From contig JAADGU010000142.1 of assembly GCA_013152195.1 (NCBI GenBank), forward strand, positions 1-15,258: a DNA stretch of 15,258 nt, in the 5' to 3' direction. Origin of the DNA: Nitrospirota bacterium. GTDB taxonomy: Bacteria; Nitrospirota; Thermodesulfovibrionia; Thermodesulfovibrionales; JdFR-85. Each line of letters begins with the position of its first letter. Positions within the stretch are counted from its first letter, which is position 1. Below, in pieces: positions 1-7,640 of the stretch. The translations under genes and the position numbers were made by a program. The notes beneath the pieces were generated by a model. The model was given only the letters and a program-made list of their open reading frames with translations. It was not told the DNA's origin and ran no database searches.

Positions 1-229
1 CGGGTGGAACCCGGCTGTTGCAGGCAGCAAACCCGTCTTCAGTCTGACAGAACAGATTCCCTGAACTGTAAGGGCAAGGGTTGTATGCGACAATGCAAAT
101 AGCTTCCCTCCCCTGAATTCGGTCCACCAATGTCAATTTTCCGTCAACATCCCCTCCGGCCATACAAGCCATTTTCTTGACAACACAACCCGTATCCCCT
201 TGATTTACAAGAATATTTAAAACAGGCAT
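1..229 (-). CDS. Possible cysteine-rich hypothetical protein, 5' part only
   Basis: Read leftward from an ATG at 229-227, this frame stays open for 76 codons to the window edge. It is also open upstream to a stop at 295-293. The peptide begins MPVLNILVNQGDTGCVV and contains seven cysteines, including a cluster ending in NPCPY...FC...AAC. First codon positions are purine-rich, as in real genes. A weak AAGGA lies just before the ATG. I recognise no family and see no signal peptide. If real, it is divergent from fliL and shares the 230-328 intergenic region with it. On the plus strand the three frames are closed by stops by position 102, and one of them could be the last 20 codons of an upstream gene (stop at 62-64). 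The leftward frame may therefore be chance. Confidence 0.38.
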   Translation of the reverse strand, partial: MPVLNILVNQGDTGCVVKKMACMAGGDVDGKLTLVDRIQGREAICIVAYNPCPYSSGNLFCQTEDGFAACNSRVPP

Positions 230-328
230 GTTCCTTGAATACTTGAGCAGCCAATGATTGTTGTTATAGTCACCAGTTAAAGGTCTATCAAGTTAATTAT
301 CAATACCCCATCCGAAAAGGAGGCCTGA
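230..328 (+). promoter_or_regulatory. Leader of the flagellar operon with strong RBS
   Basis: This is an AT-rich stretch before fliL. AAGGAGG at 317-323, five bases before the ATG at 329, is one of the strongest Shine-Dalgarno sequences in the window and fixes the fliL start. I find no convincing sigma-70 or sigma-28 promoter. A degenerate sigma-54-like match (GGCA-N6-TTGA, 225-238) lacks the conserved GC of the -12 element. The operon promoter may be weak, of another type, or upstream of the window. Confidence 0.5.
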
Positions 329-829
329 ATGGCAGAAGAAAAAGAGGAGAAACAGGAAGAGGAAGCCGGGGGTGGGAAACAGGGGGGGAAAAGCAAACTG
401 AAGCTGGTTATAATTGCCGTTGTAACCTTGCTCTTGCTCGGTGGAGGCGGTTTTTTTGCCTATTCAATGTTTCTGGGCAAAAAGAGCGAAACAAAGGCAG
501 TACCGATAAAAGGTGACAGTATCAATGAAGAACAACCCGCCCTGTTTCCACTTGAACCGTTTGTTGTTAACCTTGCCGACCGGGGAAGGTTTCTTAAGGT
601 CACAATAAAACTCGAGATGACAGACATAAAATATGAGGAATTGATAAAGGAAAGAACACCGCATCTGAGGGACGCTGTCATAACACTGCTGAGCAGCAAG
701 ACTGCAGAATCCATATCAACTCCTGAAGGAAAATTTCAGCTGAAAGACGAACTTCTCATGAGGGCAAACTCTGCTGTTGGCAGGGATGTATTCAAGAACA
801 TTTATTTTACCGATTTTGTAATGCAATGA
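329..829 (+). CDS. fliL: Flagellar basal body-associated protein FliL
   Basis: FliL is an inner-membrane protein that sits around the stator at the flagellar base and supports torque and stator function. The 166 residues have the family layout. A charged, Glu/Lys/Gly-rich cytoplasmic tail (1-22) is followed by one membrane segment (about 25-49, with a GGGG turn) and a periplasmic FliL domain. That domain starts near FPLEPFVVNLAD and contains LKVTIKLEMTD, HLRDAVITLLSSKTA and a terminal VFKNIYFTDFVMQ, all typical. Length is normal. It is the first gene of the operon. Its TGA overlaps the fliM ATG by four bases (826-829), implying translational coupling. The identification is secure. Confidence 0.95.
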   Translation: MAEEKEEKQEEEAGGGKQGGKSKLKLVIIAVVTLLLLGGGGFFAYSMFLGKKSETKAVPIKGDSINEEQPALFPLEPFVVNLADRGRFLKVTIKLEMTDIKYEELIKERTPHLRDAVITLLSSKTAESISTPEGKFQLKDELLMRANSAVGRDVFKNIYFTDFVMQ

Positions 830-1821
830 GCGATATACTCTCCCAGGATGAAGTCGATGCCCTGTTAAAGGGCGTAAAGGAAGGCGAGGTAGCAACAATG
901 CCGCAGGTGCCGCCTGACGGTATTCGTGTTTATGATCTGACAAACCAGGAAAGGATTATCCGGGGAAGGATGCCGGGACTCGAGATGGTCAAAGAGAGAT
1001 TTGCAGGACTATTCAGGGTCTCACTCTCAAACTTTATCAACAAGTTCATAGATGTCACAGCCCAGGGCATATCCATTGTAAAGTTCGAGGAATTCATGAA
1101 GACGATCTCCTTGCCCTCCAGCATAAACATGTTCAGGATTCATCCACTCAAAGGCCACGCATTAATGGTACTTGAAGCACCGCTTATCTTTGCCCTGGTA
1201 GAATATTTCTTTGGTGGTAACAGTCCAAGTCCTGTAAAAACAGGTGGACGGAGTTTTACCCCTGTTGAGCAGCGACTCATTAATAAAGTATTGACCTTAG
1301 CGCTTGGCGATCTTCAAAACGCTTTGGCTGAGCTTGTTGAGGTAAAAACAGAATTCGCCGGATCTGAAACAAACCCTCAGTTCGTAACCCTGATACCAAA
1401 AACCGAGACACTCATCAAGGTTGAATTCCACGTGGAGATGGAGAACCTTACAGGGAAGATATACCTCGGAATACCTTACTCACTTGTTGAACCGATCAAG
1501 GAAAAGCTTTATTCCGGCAATACCAGCAACACCATAGACGTGGATAAAGGCTGGATCAAAAGATTAGTCGAATCACTGAATGAATCCTTCGTTAACATAA
1601 CTGTTGAACTCGACAGGGCAGAGTTGAAACTTAAGGATGTTTTGAACCTGCAGACCGGCGATATAATAACGCTCGGCAAGTCGGTGGCTGATGAACTGGT
1701 CGTCAAGGTTGAAGGAGTGCCAAAGTTTTACTGTACTCCCGGACATCACAGGGGAAGCCAGGCAGTAAAGATTACAAGGTCAATTGAAATGAATTATGAA
1801 AGGAGCCACAAGGATGGATAA
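826..1821 (+). CDS. fliM: Flagellar motor switch protein FliM
   Basis: FliM is the C-ring switch component that binds phosphorylated CheY and transmits the signal to FliG, reversing the motor. The N-terminus MSDILSQDEVDALLKGV is the classic CheY-P-binding peptide. The middle CheC-like domain (about 45-230) carries SNFINKFIDVTAQGIS, LEAPLIFALVEYFFGG (129-131 region) and FTPVEQRLINKVL. The C-terminal SpoA domain (about 245-320) contains the LKLKDVLNLQTGDIITL core shared with FliN. At 331 residues the length is normal. The intact CheY-binding peptide implies the cell has a chemotaxis pathway, although no che gene is in this window. The start overlaps the fliL stop by four bases and has no strong RBS of its own. 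Confidence 0.97.
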   Translation: MSDILSQDEVDALLKGVKEGEVATMPQVPPDGIRVYDLTNQERIIRGRMPGLEMVKERFAGLFRVSLSNFINKFIDVTAQGISIVKFEEFMKTISLPSSINMFRIHPLKGHALMVLEAPLIFALVEYFFGGNSPSPVKTGGRSFTPVEQRLINKVLTLALGDLQNALAELVEVKTEFAGSETNPQFVTLIPKTETLIKVEFHVEMENLTGKIYLGIPYSLVEPIKEKLYSGNTSNTIDVDKGWIKRLVESLNESFVNITVELDRAELKLKDVLNLQTGDIITLGKSVADELVVKVEGVPKFYCTPGHHRGSQAVKITRSIEMNYERSHKDG

Positions 1822-2173
1822 AAAAATGACTGAAACTCAACAGCCAGGCAGCAAGGAACCGGAAGAGGCAAGATTCGACGAACTGAAAACAGATGAGAGC
1901 GGGGAGCAAACCGTAAAGGATATAAATTTTCTGCTTGATGTACCACTTGAGGTAACAGTCGAGCTTGGAAGGACAAAAATGCTCATTCAGGAACTGGTTC
2001 AACTCGGTCAGGGCTCTGTTATCGAGCTTGAAAAGCTGGCCGGAGAACCAATGGAGATACTTGTCAACAACAAACTGATTGCACGGGGTGAGGTTGTTGT
2101 GGTTAATGAAAAGTTTGGGGTAAGGCTCACAGACACTATAAGTCCACTGGAAAGGATCAAACAACTGAAATGA
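1814..2173 (+). CDS. fliN: Flagellar motor switch protein FliN
   Basis: FliN is a C-ring component that forms the ring's lower rim with the FliM C-terminus and also receives export cargo via FliH. The predicted 119 residues have a polar, acidic N-terminal linker (1-36) followed by the SpoA domain: DINFLLDVPLEVTVELGRT, then LGQGSVIELEKLAGEPMEILVNN, GEVVVVNEKFGVRLTD and the terminal SPLERIKQL. I chose the ATG at 1814. It has AAAGGAG at 1799-1805 with eight-base spacing, whereas the in-frame ATG at 1796 has no RBS. It overlaps the fliM end by eight bases. This is the short FliN form without a CheC domain. Confidence 0.95.
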   Translation: MDKKMTETQQPGSKEPEEARFDELKTDESGEQTVKDINFLLDVPLEVTVELGRTKMLIQELVQLGQGSVIELEKLAGEPMEILVNNKLIARGEVVVVNEKFGVRLTDTISPLERIKQLK

Positions 2174-2487
2174 TGGACGAAACACTCAAGATAATAGTTT
2201 CACTTGTATTCATTGTCGGCCTCATACTGGTTGTGGCTGGGTTTATGAAAAAGAGAACGGGTTCAGGATCCGAAATTCTCAAAACCCTCGGATACCTGAA
2301 CCTGGGCCCCAGAAAAGGTATAGCAATAATCAAGGCTGGTGAAGAGATACTCCTTATCGGGGTTACAGCAAATGACCTGAAGCTCCTGAAGACACTCCCG
2401 GAAAGTGCCCTTGAAAACGAACTCAGGACACTCAAGGACAATATACAGCAGATAAAAAGTTTCAAGGAACTGCTTATCAGAAAATGA
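2170..2487 (+). CDS. fliO: Flagellar export apparatus protein FliO
   Basis: FliO is a small membrane protein that assists assembly of the FliP core of the export gate and is poorly conserved between species. The 105 residues show one membrane helix (about 6-26, IIVSLVFIVGLILVVAGFM). A basic stretch and a small cytoplasmic domain follow, with the family motif ILKTLGYLNLGPRKGIAIIKAGEEILLIGVTANDLKLL. The remaining tail is charged and probably coiled. Identity rests on this motif and on position between fliN and fliP. The start is ATGATG (2170 or 2173). The first overlaps the fliN stop by four bases. Confidence 0.9.
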   Translation: MMDETLKIIVSLVFIVGLILVVAGFMKKRTGSGSEILKTLGYLNLGPRKGIAIIKAGEEILLIGVTANDLKLLKTLPESALENELRTLKDNIQQIKSFKELLIRK

Positions 2488-3353
2488 GACATTTCACAAT
2501 CTACATAAATAAAGATAAAAACAGATCACTACGCCTTTATCCGGGGATTAAAAGGTCCGGTACGGTTAAATTGCTTAGAGTTAAACCGGATAAATTATCT
2601 GGACTGAGAAATGTCAGAAAGTTTCTTCAGAGAAAACATGTAAAGATTGCAATTTACACTCTCTATTTTGCAATCATATCCTCAACTGTATTTCCTGCAA
2701 CTGCTAATGCCTTTGACCTCAGAGAGATTGACAACCCAATGATGAATCTCTTTATCGTTCTAAGCCTCCTCTCATTCATTCCGGCAGTACTGGTAATGTT
2801 TACATCCTTCACAAGGATAGTGGTGGTTCTCTCCTTTCTGAGGCATGCCATAGGAGGGCAGCAAATCCCCCCCAATCCTGTTATCATAGGACTCTCCCTC
2901 TTCCTTACACTCTTTGTCATGTCACCTGTTGTAGAGAAAATCCAGGCAGATGCCGTAACCCCCTACGTTCAGGAAGAGATAACGTTTGTTGACGCCCTCC
3001 AAAAGGCAGAACCCACAATTAAAGGGTTCATGCTGAAGCAGACCAGAGAAAAAGATCTCGGTCTGTTTATGGACATTGCCGGCATTAAAAAAGCTGAAAA
3101 ACCGGAAGACCTGTCTCTGAGGATTGTAATTCCAGCCTTTGCAATCAGCGAACTAAGGACAGCATTTGAGATAGGCTTTTTGATTTATCTGCCCTTTCTG
3201 GTTATAGACATGGTAGTCGCAAGCGTACTGCTTTCTCTGGGAATGATGATGTTGCCGCCTGTAATAATATCCCTGCCGTTCAAGCTTCTCCTCTTTGTTC
3301 TTGTTGACGGCTGGAATCTCATGATCGGCTCACTCGTAAGGAGTTTCCAATGA
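2484..3353 (+). CDS. fliP: Flagellar export gate protein FliP, with long basic N-terminal extension
   Basis: FliP forms the pentameric core of the FliPQR export gate in the inner membrane. The conserved body begins near residue 77 (FDLREIDNP) with family motifs FTSFTRIVVVLSFLRHAIGGQQIPPNPVI (split here by domain), ITFVDALQKAEP, IVIPAFAISELRTAFEIGF and VDMVVASVLLSLGMMMLPPV. A signal-like hydrophobic segment (54-71) ends in ATANA, a plausible signal peptidase site. It is preceded by about 50 strongly basic residues, roughly 16 Lys/Arg against two acidic. Total length is 289, against about 250 for most FliP. The ATG at 2484 overlaps the fliO stop by four bases. No in-frame ATG or GTG occurs closer to the signal segment, so the extension looks genuine. 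Confidence 0.95.
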   Translation: MRHFTIYINKDKNRSLRLYPGIKRSGTVKLLRVKPDKLSGLRNVRKFLQRKHVKIAIYTLYFAIISSTVFPATANAFDLREIDNPMMNLFIVLSLLSFIPAVLVMFTSFTRIVVVLSFLRHAIGGQQIPPNPVIIGLSLFLTLFVMSPVVEKIQADAVTPYVQEEITFVDALQKAEPTIKGFMLKQTREKDLGLFMDIAGIKKAEKPEDLSLRIVIPAFAISELRTAFEIGFLIYLPFLVIDMVVASVLLSLGMMMLPPVIISLPFKLLLFVLVDGWNLMIGSLVRSFQ

Positions 3354-3619
3354 CTATAGACATGGTAAGAGATATCTCCGGGGAGGTAATTAAAACAGTC
3401 CTCATAGTTTCAGGACCTGCACTGCTTGTAAGCCTCCTCGTAGGGCTTCTAATCAGTTTTTTTCAGGCAATTACACAGATACAGGAATTCACCCTTACTT
3501 TTGTACCCAAAATACTGGCTGTCTTCCTCTGTCTCTTTATCCTTCTTCCCTGGACTGCTCAGGTTCTGGTAGATTTCACCCACCGGTTGATAGTTAATAT
3601 ACCGTTTTATATAAAGTGA
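3350..3619 (+). CDS. fliQ: Flagellar export gate protein FliQ
   Basis: FliQ is a small two-helix subunit that packs around FliP/FliR in the export gate. The 89 residues are the normal length. A short N-terminus is followed by a hydrophobic hairpin: KTVLIVSGPALLVSLLVGLLISF, then the conserved loop QAITQIQEFTLTFVPKI, then a second helix ending LLPW. The start overlaps the fliP TGA by four bases, and AAGGAG sits just upstream at the end of fliP. Confidence 0.95.
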   Translation: MTIDMVRDISGEVIKTVLIVSGPALLVSLLVGLLISFFQAITQIQEFTLTFVPKILAVFLCLFILLPWTAQVLVDFTHRLIVNIPFYIK

Positions 3620-3638
3620 CAGATTGCAAGGAGATTTC

Positions 3639-4484
3639 ATGAAAGGCACTGAAATACTGACTAACGACATAACGACCTTTCTCCTTGTCTTTTTGAGACT
3701 GGGGATAGTAATGACATTCCTGCCCTTTTTTGGCAGCAAGAATCTGCCTCCCCATTTCAAGATTGGTCTTATCATTGCCCTATCTCTACTGCTGACCCCT
3801 ATAGTGCAGACCGTCATTCAGCCCGGCGAAAATCTGCAATCTTCCACAGAGCTATTCACAGATAACGGAACAGACATAAAGAATCAAAAAAGTATCTGGG
3901 CTGAAACAGACATTCCCCTGATGGTGCTAAAGGAGACTATCTTCTCTTTTGTCCTTGCCCTGACCGTAAGATTCATTTTCTATGCTGTTGATACAGCCGG
4001 ACAGATTGTAGCCACTACAATGGGACTTTCCATGGCAACAGTCTTTAACCCGGAGATCGGTCAGTCAACAGATATTGCCAGGCTTTACGGCATTGTTGCC
4101 TTTCTGCTCTTTCTAACCCTTGATGCCCATCACTACTTTATTTATGCCTTTATAAAGAGCTTTGAACATATAGCAGTTGGAGGAGCAGACATAAAGTCCA
4201 TGGTTAGTGCAGGGATAGCCCTCAGCAGCAGGATATTTGTACTGGCAATCAAACTTTCTGCACCGGTCATAACCGTGGTAATGATAACCAACATACTGCT
4301 TGGCATGCTCTCCAAACTTATACCTCAATTTAATATATTTTTTGTTGGATATCCCATATATATCACTATGGGATATATTGTAATGCTCCTTGGGTTACCG
4401 CTGATGATATATCTCCTCAGCGGTTATTTCATCGGGATAAAGGCTGATCTCACCGCTATAATCCTTTCTGGAGGAACCAGATAA
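3639..4484 (+). CDS. fliR: Flagellar export gate protein FliR
   Basis: FliR completes the FliPQR gate at the inner membrane. I chose the ATG at 3639, which has AAGGAG at 3628-3633. An upstream in-frame TTG (3624) has no RBS. The product is 281 residues with about six hydrophobic segments. Family motifs include RLGIVMTFLPFFGSKNLPPHFKIGL (spanning the first two helices), DTAGQIVATTMGLSMATVFNPE (118-139) and a C-terminal MITNILLGMLSKLIPQFNIF. A polar loop at about 63-92 between helices two and three looks longer than usual and may account for the extra 20 or so residues. The stop is immediately followed by the flhB ATG. Confidence 0.95.
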   Translation: MKGTEILTNDITTFLLVFLRLGIVMTFLPFFGSKNLPPHFKIGLIIALSLLLTPIVQTVIQPGENLQSSTELFTDNGTDIKNQKSIWAETDIPLMVLKETIFSFVLALTVRFIFYAVDTAGQIVATTMGLSMATVFNPEIGQSTDIARLYGIVAFLLFLTLDAHHYFIYAFIKSFEHIAVGGADIKSMVSAGIALSSRIFVLAIKLSAPVITVVMITNILLGMLSKLIPQFNIFFVGYPIYITMGYIVMLLGLPLMIYLLSGYFIGIKADLTAIILSGGTR

Positions 4485-5522
4485 ATGGCTGATGACCAGG
4501 AAAAAACAGAACAGGGAACGCCTCAAAAACGGCAAAAGGCCAAGGAAGAGGGCCGTGTTGCCCGCAGCAGGGAACTCAGTTCAATGCTCTCCATGGGAGG
4601 AGTTGTCCTCGTCATGCTTTTTATGGGACATTCCACCATACAGAACATCATGGTCATTACGAGAGAGGGGCTTACCTTCCCACACCTTAATGGTCCTCTG
4701 GATGTAATGAAGGATTTATCTGTCAAAGGCGTCCTGATACTGCTGCCTTTTATGGCAATCGCCGTTCTGATGGCAATATCCGGCAATGTCATTCAGGGTG
4801 GCTTTGTCATCAAACCCCTAAAGCTGGAAGTGGAAAAGATAAACCCGATAGAGGGTATAAAGAGAATGTTCTCAAGACATGCTGCAATGGAATTCCTGAA
4901 GGGTATTGTCAAATTCATTACAGGTGCGTTGTTACTCTATTTCGTGGTCAGAAAAAGCATGCCCCTGATCCTGAATATGATGGCTATGGATGTACAGACT
5001 CTTTCGGTATCCATGTCAGGAATGCTCATATATACAATAAAAATCGGCTTTGTCTGCTTCTTTGTCATATCCCTGCTTGATTATATCAACGAGAAATGGA
5101 AACATGAACGCTCCCTCAGAATGAGCAAGGAAGAAGTGAAGGAAGAGTACAAATCAACAGAAGGTGACCCGCATATAAAGGCCAGGATAAGGTCCATACA
5201 GAAAGAGATGGCTAAGAAAAGGATGATGCAGGAGGTACCGAAAGCCACTGTAGTTATAACAAACCCGACTCATCTAGCTGTTGCACTGAAATATGAAAGG
5301 GCTGCCATGGGAGCACCAAAGGTCATTGCAAAGGGTGCAGGTTTCATGGCACAAAAGATAAAGGATATTGCCGGCAAATCCGGCATTCCCATTGTGGAGG
5401 ACAAACCCATAGCCCAGGCACTCTTCAAGCTTGATGTGGATACTGAAATACCCGAGATACTTTACAGGGCAGTTGCCAGGATACTTTCCTATATTTACAA
5501 GCTCAGGGGAGCGGTGGCATAG
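4485..5522 (+). CDS. flhB: Flagellar export switch protein FlhB
   Basis: FlhB is the export-gate protein that switches substrate class from rod/hook to filament by self-cleavage. Residues 1-30 are the cytoplasmic start (EKTEQGTPQKRQKAKEEGRV), a strong family signature. About four membrane helices follow (roughly 36-56, 82-105, 140-157, 178-200). A basic linker then leads to the cytoplasmic domain with the autocleavage motif NPTH at 260-263. The remainder (GIPIVEDKPIAQALFK, IPEILYRAVARIL) is also typical. Cleavage would fall between N260 and P261. At 345 residues it is a normal length. The ATG abuts the fliR TAA, with GGAGG at 4470-4474. Confidence 0.97.
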   Translation: MADDQEKTEQGTPQKRQKAKEEGRVARSRELSSMLSMGGVVLVMLFMGHSTIQNIMVITREGLTFPHLNGPLDVMKDLSVKGVLILLPFMAIAVLMAISGNVIQGGFVIKPLKLEVEKINPIEGIKRMFSRHAAMEFLKGIVKFITGALLLYFVVRKSMPLILNMMAMDVQTLSVSMSGMLIYTIKIGFVCFFVISLLDYINEKWKHERSLRMSKEEVKEEYKSTEGDPHIKARIRSIQKEMAKKRMMQEVPKATVVITNPTHLAVALKYERAAMGAPKVIAKGAGFMAQKIKDIAGKSGIPIVEDKPIAQALFKLDVDTEIPEILYRAVARILSYIYKLRGAVA

Positions 5523-5603
5523 AATGCTACCGGCAAGGAACTACGGATTACATGGAAATCAAGCCGACAGGAAAACATTAACCGGCAACCTGGAGGAAAA
5601 TGT

Positions 5604-7640
5604 ATGGACAGACTAAACTTTCTGAAAAATCACAGTGACATGGTCCTGGCACTGTGCATGGTGGTAGTCCTGGGAATAATGCTTCTACCTGTGCCCGCCT
5701 TTGCGCTTGACATATTTCTGTCCATCTCCGTATCCATTGCAATCGTGATACTTCTTACATCTGTCTATATTAAAAAGCCCCTTGATTTCTCGGTCTTTCC
5801 ATCTCTTCTGCTTATGGTCACACTCTACAGGCTGTCTCTTAATATTGCAACAACAAGGATAATACTCCTCAAGGGAAATGAAGGCGCTGAGGCTGCAGGC
5901 CGGGTAATAAAATCCTTTGGCAATTTTGTTGTTGGCGGTAATTATGCTGTAGGTCTTATTGTATTTCTGATCCTTGTAATTATCAACTTTATAGTTATTA
6001 CAAAGGGGGCAGGCAGGATTGCCGAGGTTGCAGCAAGGTTTACCCTTGATGCCATGCCAGGGAAACAGATGGCAATAGATGCCGACCTGAATGCCGGTCT
6101 TATAGACGAACAATCTGCAAAAATGAGACGAGAAACCATATCGCATGAAGCGGATTTTTACGGGGCCATGGATGGTGCGAGTAAATTTGTAAGGGGTGAT
6201 GCCATTGCAGGACTCGTTATAACAGTGATAAACATTCTGGGCGGACTCATGATAGGGGTCTTTCAGAAGGGCATGCCCATCGCTGATGCCGCAAGAACAT
6301 ATATGCTTCTAACAATAGGTGACGGACTTGTGTCACAGATACCTGCATTGCTCGTATCAACCTCGGCAGGCATAGTCGTAAGCCGGGCAGGAAGCGATAC
6401 AGACCTTGGAGATGAGGTTAAGAAACAGATATTCGTGAATCCCAAGGCCCTGTCAACTGCATCCGGTGTACTCTTCATCCTCGCACTTGTTCCAGGGTTG
6501 CCTCACATCCCGTTTCTCATTATATCCATCACCTCAGGCTCGATTGCATACATGGCATCCCGGAAACCTGCCGCAGTACAGGAAGAGGTCACGGAGGCCG
6601 AAACCCCTTCAGAGCCGTCAATTGAATCTTATCTTGAACTTGACCCCTTGAGCCTTGAGATCGGCTACGGATTGATACCTCTTGTTGAAGAACCGGGGGG
6701 GCAGATGCTTGGAAAGATCAAGGCAATGCGCAGACAGATTGCACAGGAACTTGGATTTATAGTCCCCCCTGTTCATATAAAGGACAATCTGCAACTCAGA
6801 CCCCATGAATACAGTTTCCAGATAAAAGGTATTGAAATTACAAAAGGAGAGGTGCTTTTGGGAAAATGGCTTGCAGTGGCCGGAGACGAGGGACAGGAGA
6901 AGGTTGAGGGTATCCCGACAAAAGAGCCTGCCTTTGGTCTGCCGGCCTGCTGGATTGACGAGAGTGAAATAGAATCCGCCCAGACCAGAGGACATACGGT
7001 TGTTGACCCTTCCACTGTCATCGTCACCCACCTGACAGAACTGCTAAGGAAACATGGTTGGGAGGTACTTACCAGGATGGAGACACAGGATATCCTTGAC
7101 AATGTCTCCAGGAACTATCCAAGGATAGTTGAAGAACTTGTTCCGAACATACTCCCGTTAGGCACAGTACAGAGAGTGCTTCAGAACCTCCTTAAAGAAC
7201 GCATACCCATCAAGGATATGATCACCATACTTGAAACCCTTCTTGATCACGGTCAAAGAGTAAAAGACCCTGACACACTCACAGAACTCGTCAGACAGTC
7301 CCTCTCCAGGGTTATAAGCAGACAGTATATGCTCCCTGACGGCACCCTGCCTGTCTTCACCCTTGACCCAAGATATGAACGTGAAATTACACAGTCAATG
7401 GAAGAGAGTACAAGCCTGTCACCTCAATTAATGCAACGACTCCTGCGGGGTATTGAAAAGACATTGAAGGGGGACAAGCTCAAAAGCATCCAGCCGGCTC
7501 TGGTCTGTTCTCCCCAGATACGCAGGTATTTAAGAAATATAGCTGACAGGCTTATGCCCTCACTGGTCATCCTGTCAAGCAATGAAATTTCATCAAACAC
7601 AAAACTCTATTCTCTGGGAATGGTGAGCTATGAAGATTAA
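5604..7640 (+). CDS. flhA: Flagellar export gate protein FlhA
   Basis: FlhA is the largest export-gate component. Its membrane domain conducts ions and its cytoplasmic ring docks chaperone-substrate complexes. The 678 residues comprise about eight helices within 14-320, a short acidic linker (about 325-345) and the cytoplasmic FHIPEP domain (about 346-678). The family signature RIAEVAARFTLDAMPGKQMA continues to about 165, and FYGAMDGASKFVRGDAIAG lies at 185-203. Later motifs such as VIVTHLTELLRKHGWEVLTR are typical. GGAGG at 5592-5596 sets the start. An 81-base gap from flhB, the largest inside the operon, contains only a short frame that I do not credit. The 3' end overlaps flhF by 11 bases. 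Confidence 0.97.
   Translation: MDRLNFLKNHSDMVLALCMVVVLGIMLLPVPAFALDIFLSISVSIAIVILLTSVYIKKPLDFSVFPSLLLMVTLYRLSLNIATTRIILLKGNEGAEAAGRVIKSFGNFVVGGNYAVGLIVFLILVIINFIVITKGAGRIAEVAARFTLDAMPGKQMAIDADLNAGLIDEQSAKMRRETISHEADFYGAMDGASKFVRGDAIAGLVITVINILGGLMIGVFQKGMPIADAARTYMLLTIGDGLVSQIPALLVSTSAGIVVSRAGSDTDLGDEVKKQIFVNPKALSTASGVLFILALVPGLPHIPFLIISITSGSIAYMASRKPAAVQEEVTEAETPSEPSIESYLELDPLSLEIGYGLIPLVEEPGGQMLGKIKAMRRQIAQELGFIVPPVHIKDNLQLRPHEYSFQIKGIEITKGEVLLGKWLAVAGDEGQEKVEGIPTKEPAFGLPACWIDESEIESAQTRGHTVVDPSTVIVTHLTELLRKHGWEVLTRMETQDILDNVSRNYPRIVEELVPNILPLGTVQRVLQNLLKERIPIKDMITILETLLDHGQRVKDPDTLTELVRQSLSRVISRQYMLPDGTLPVFTLDPRYEREITQSMEESTSLSPQLMQRLLRGIEKTLKGDKLKSIQPALVCSPQIRRYLRNIADRLMPSLVILSSNEISSNTKLYSLGMVSYED

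Noticed and set aside
224..239. Sigma-54-like sequence upstream of fliL
   Set aside because: The essential GC of the -12 element is GA here, and the site falls at the start of the possible leftward ORF. Too degenerate to call.
5523..5603. Short frame and repeated CCGGCAA in the flhB-flhA gap
   Set aside because: The repeat is short and no promoter or hairpin stands out. The frame runs into flhA, whose own RBS is clear.
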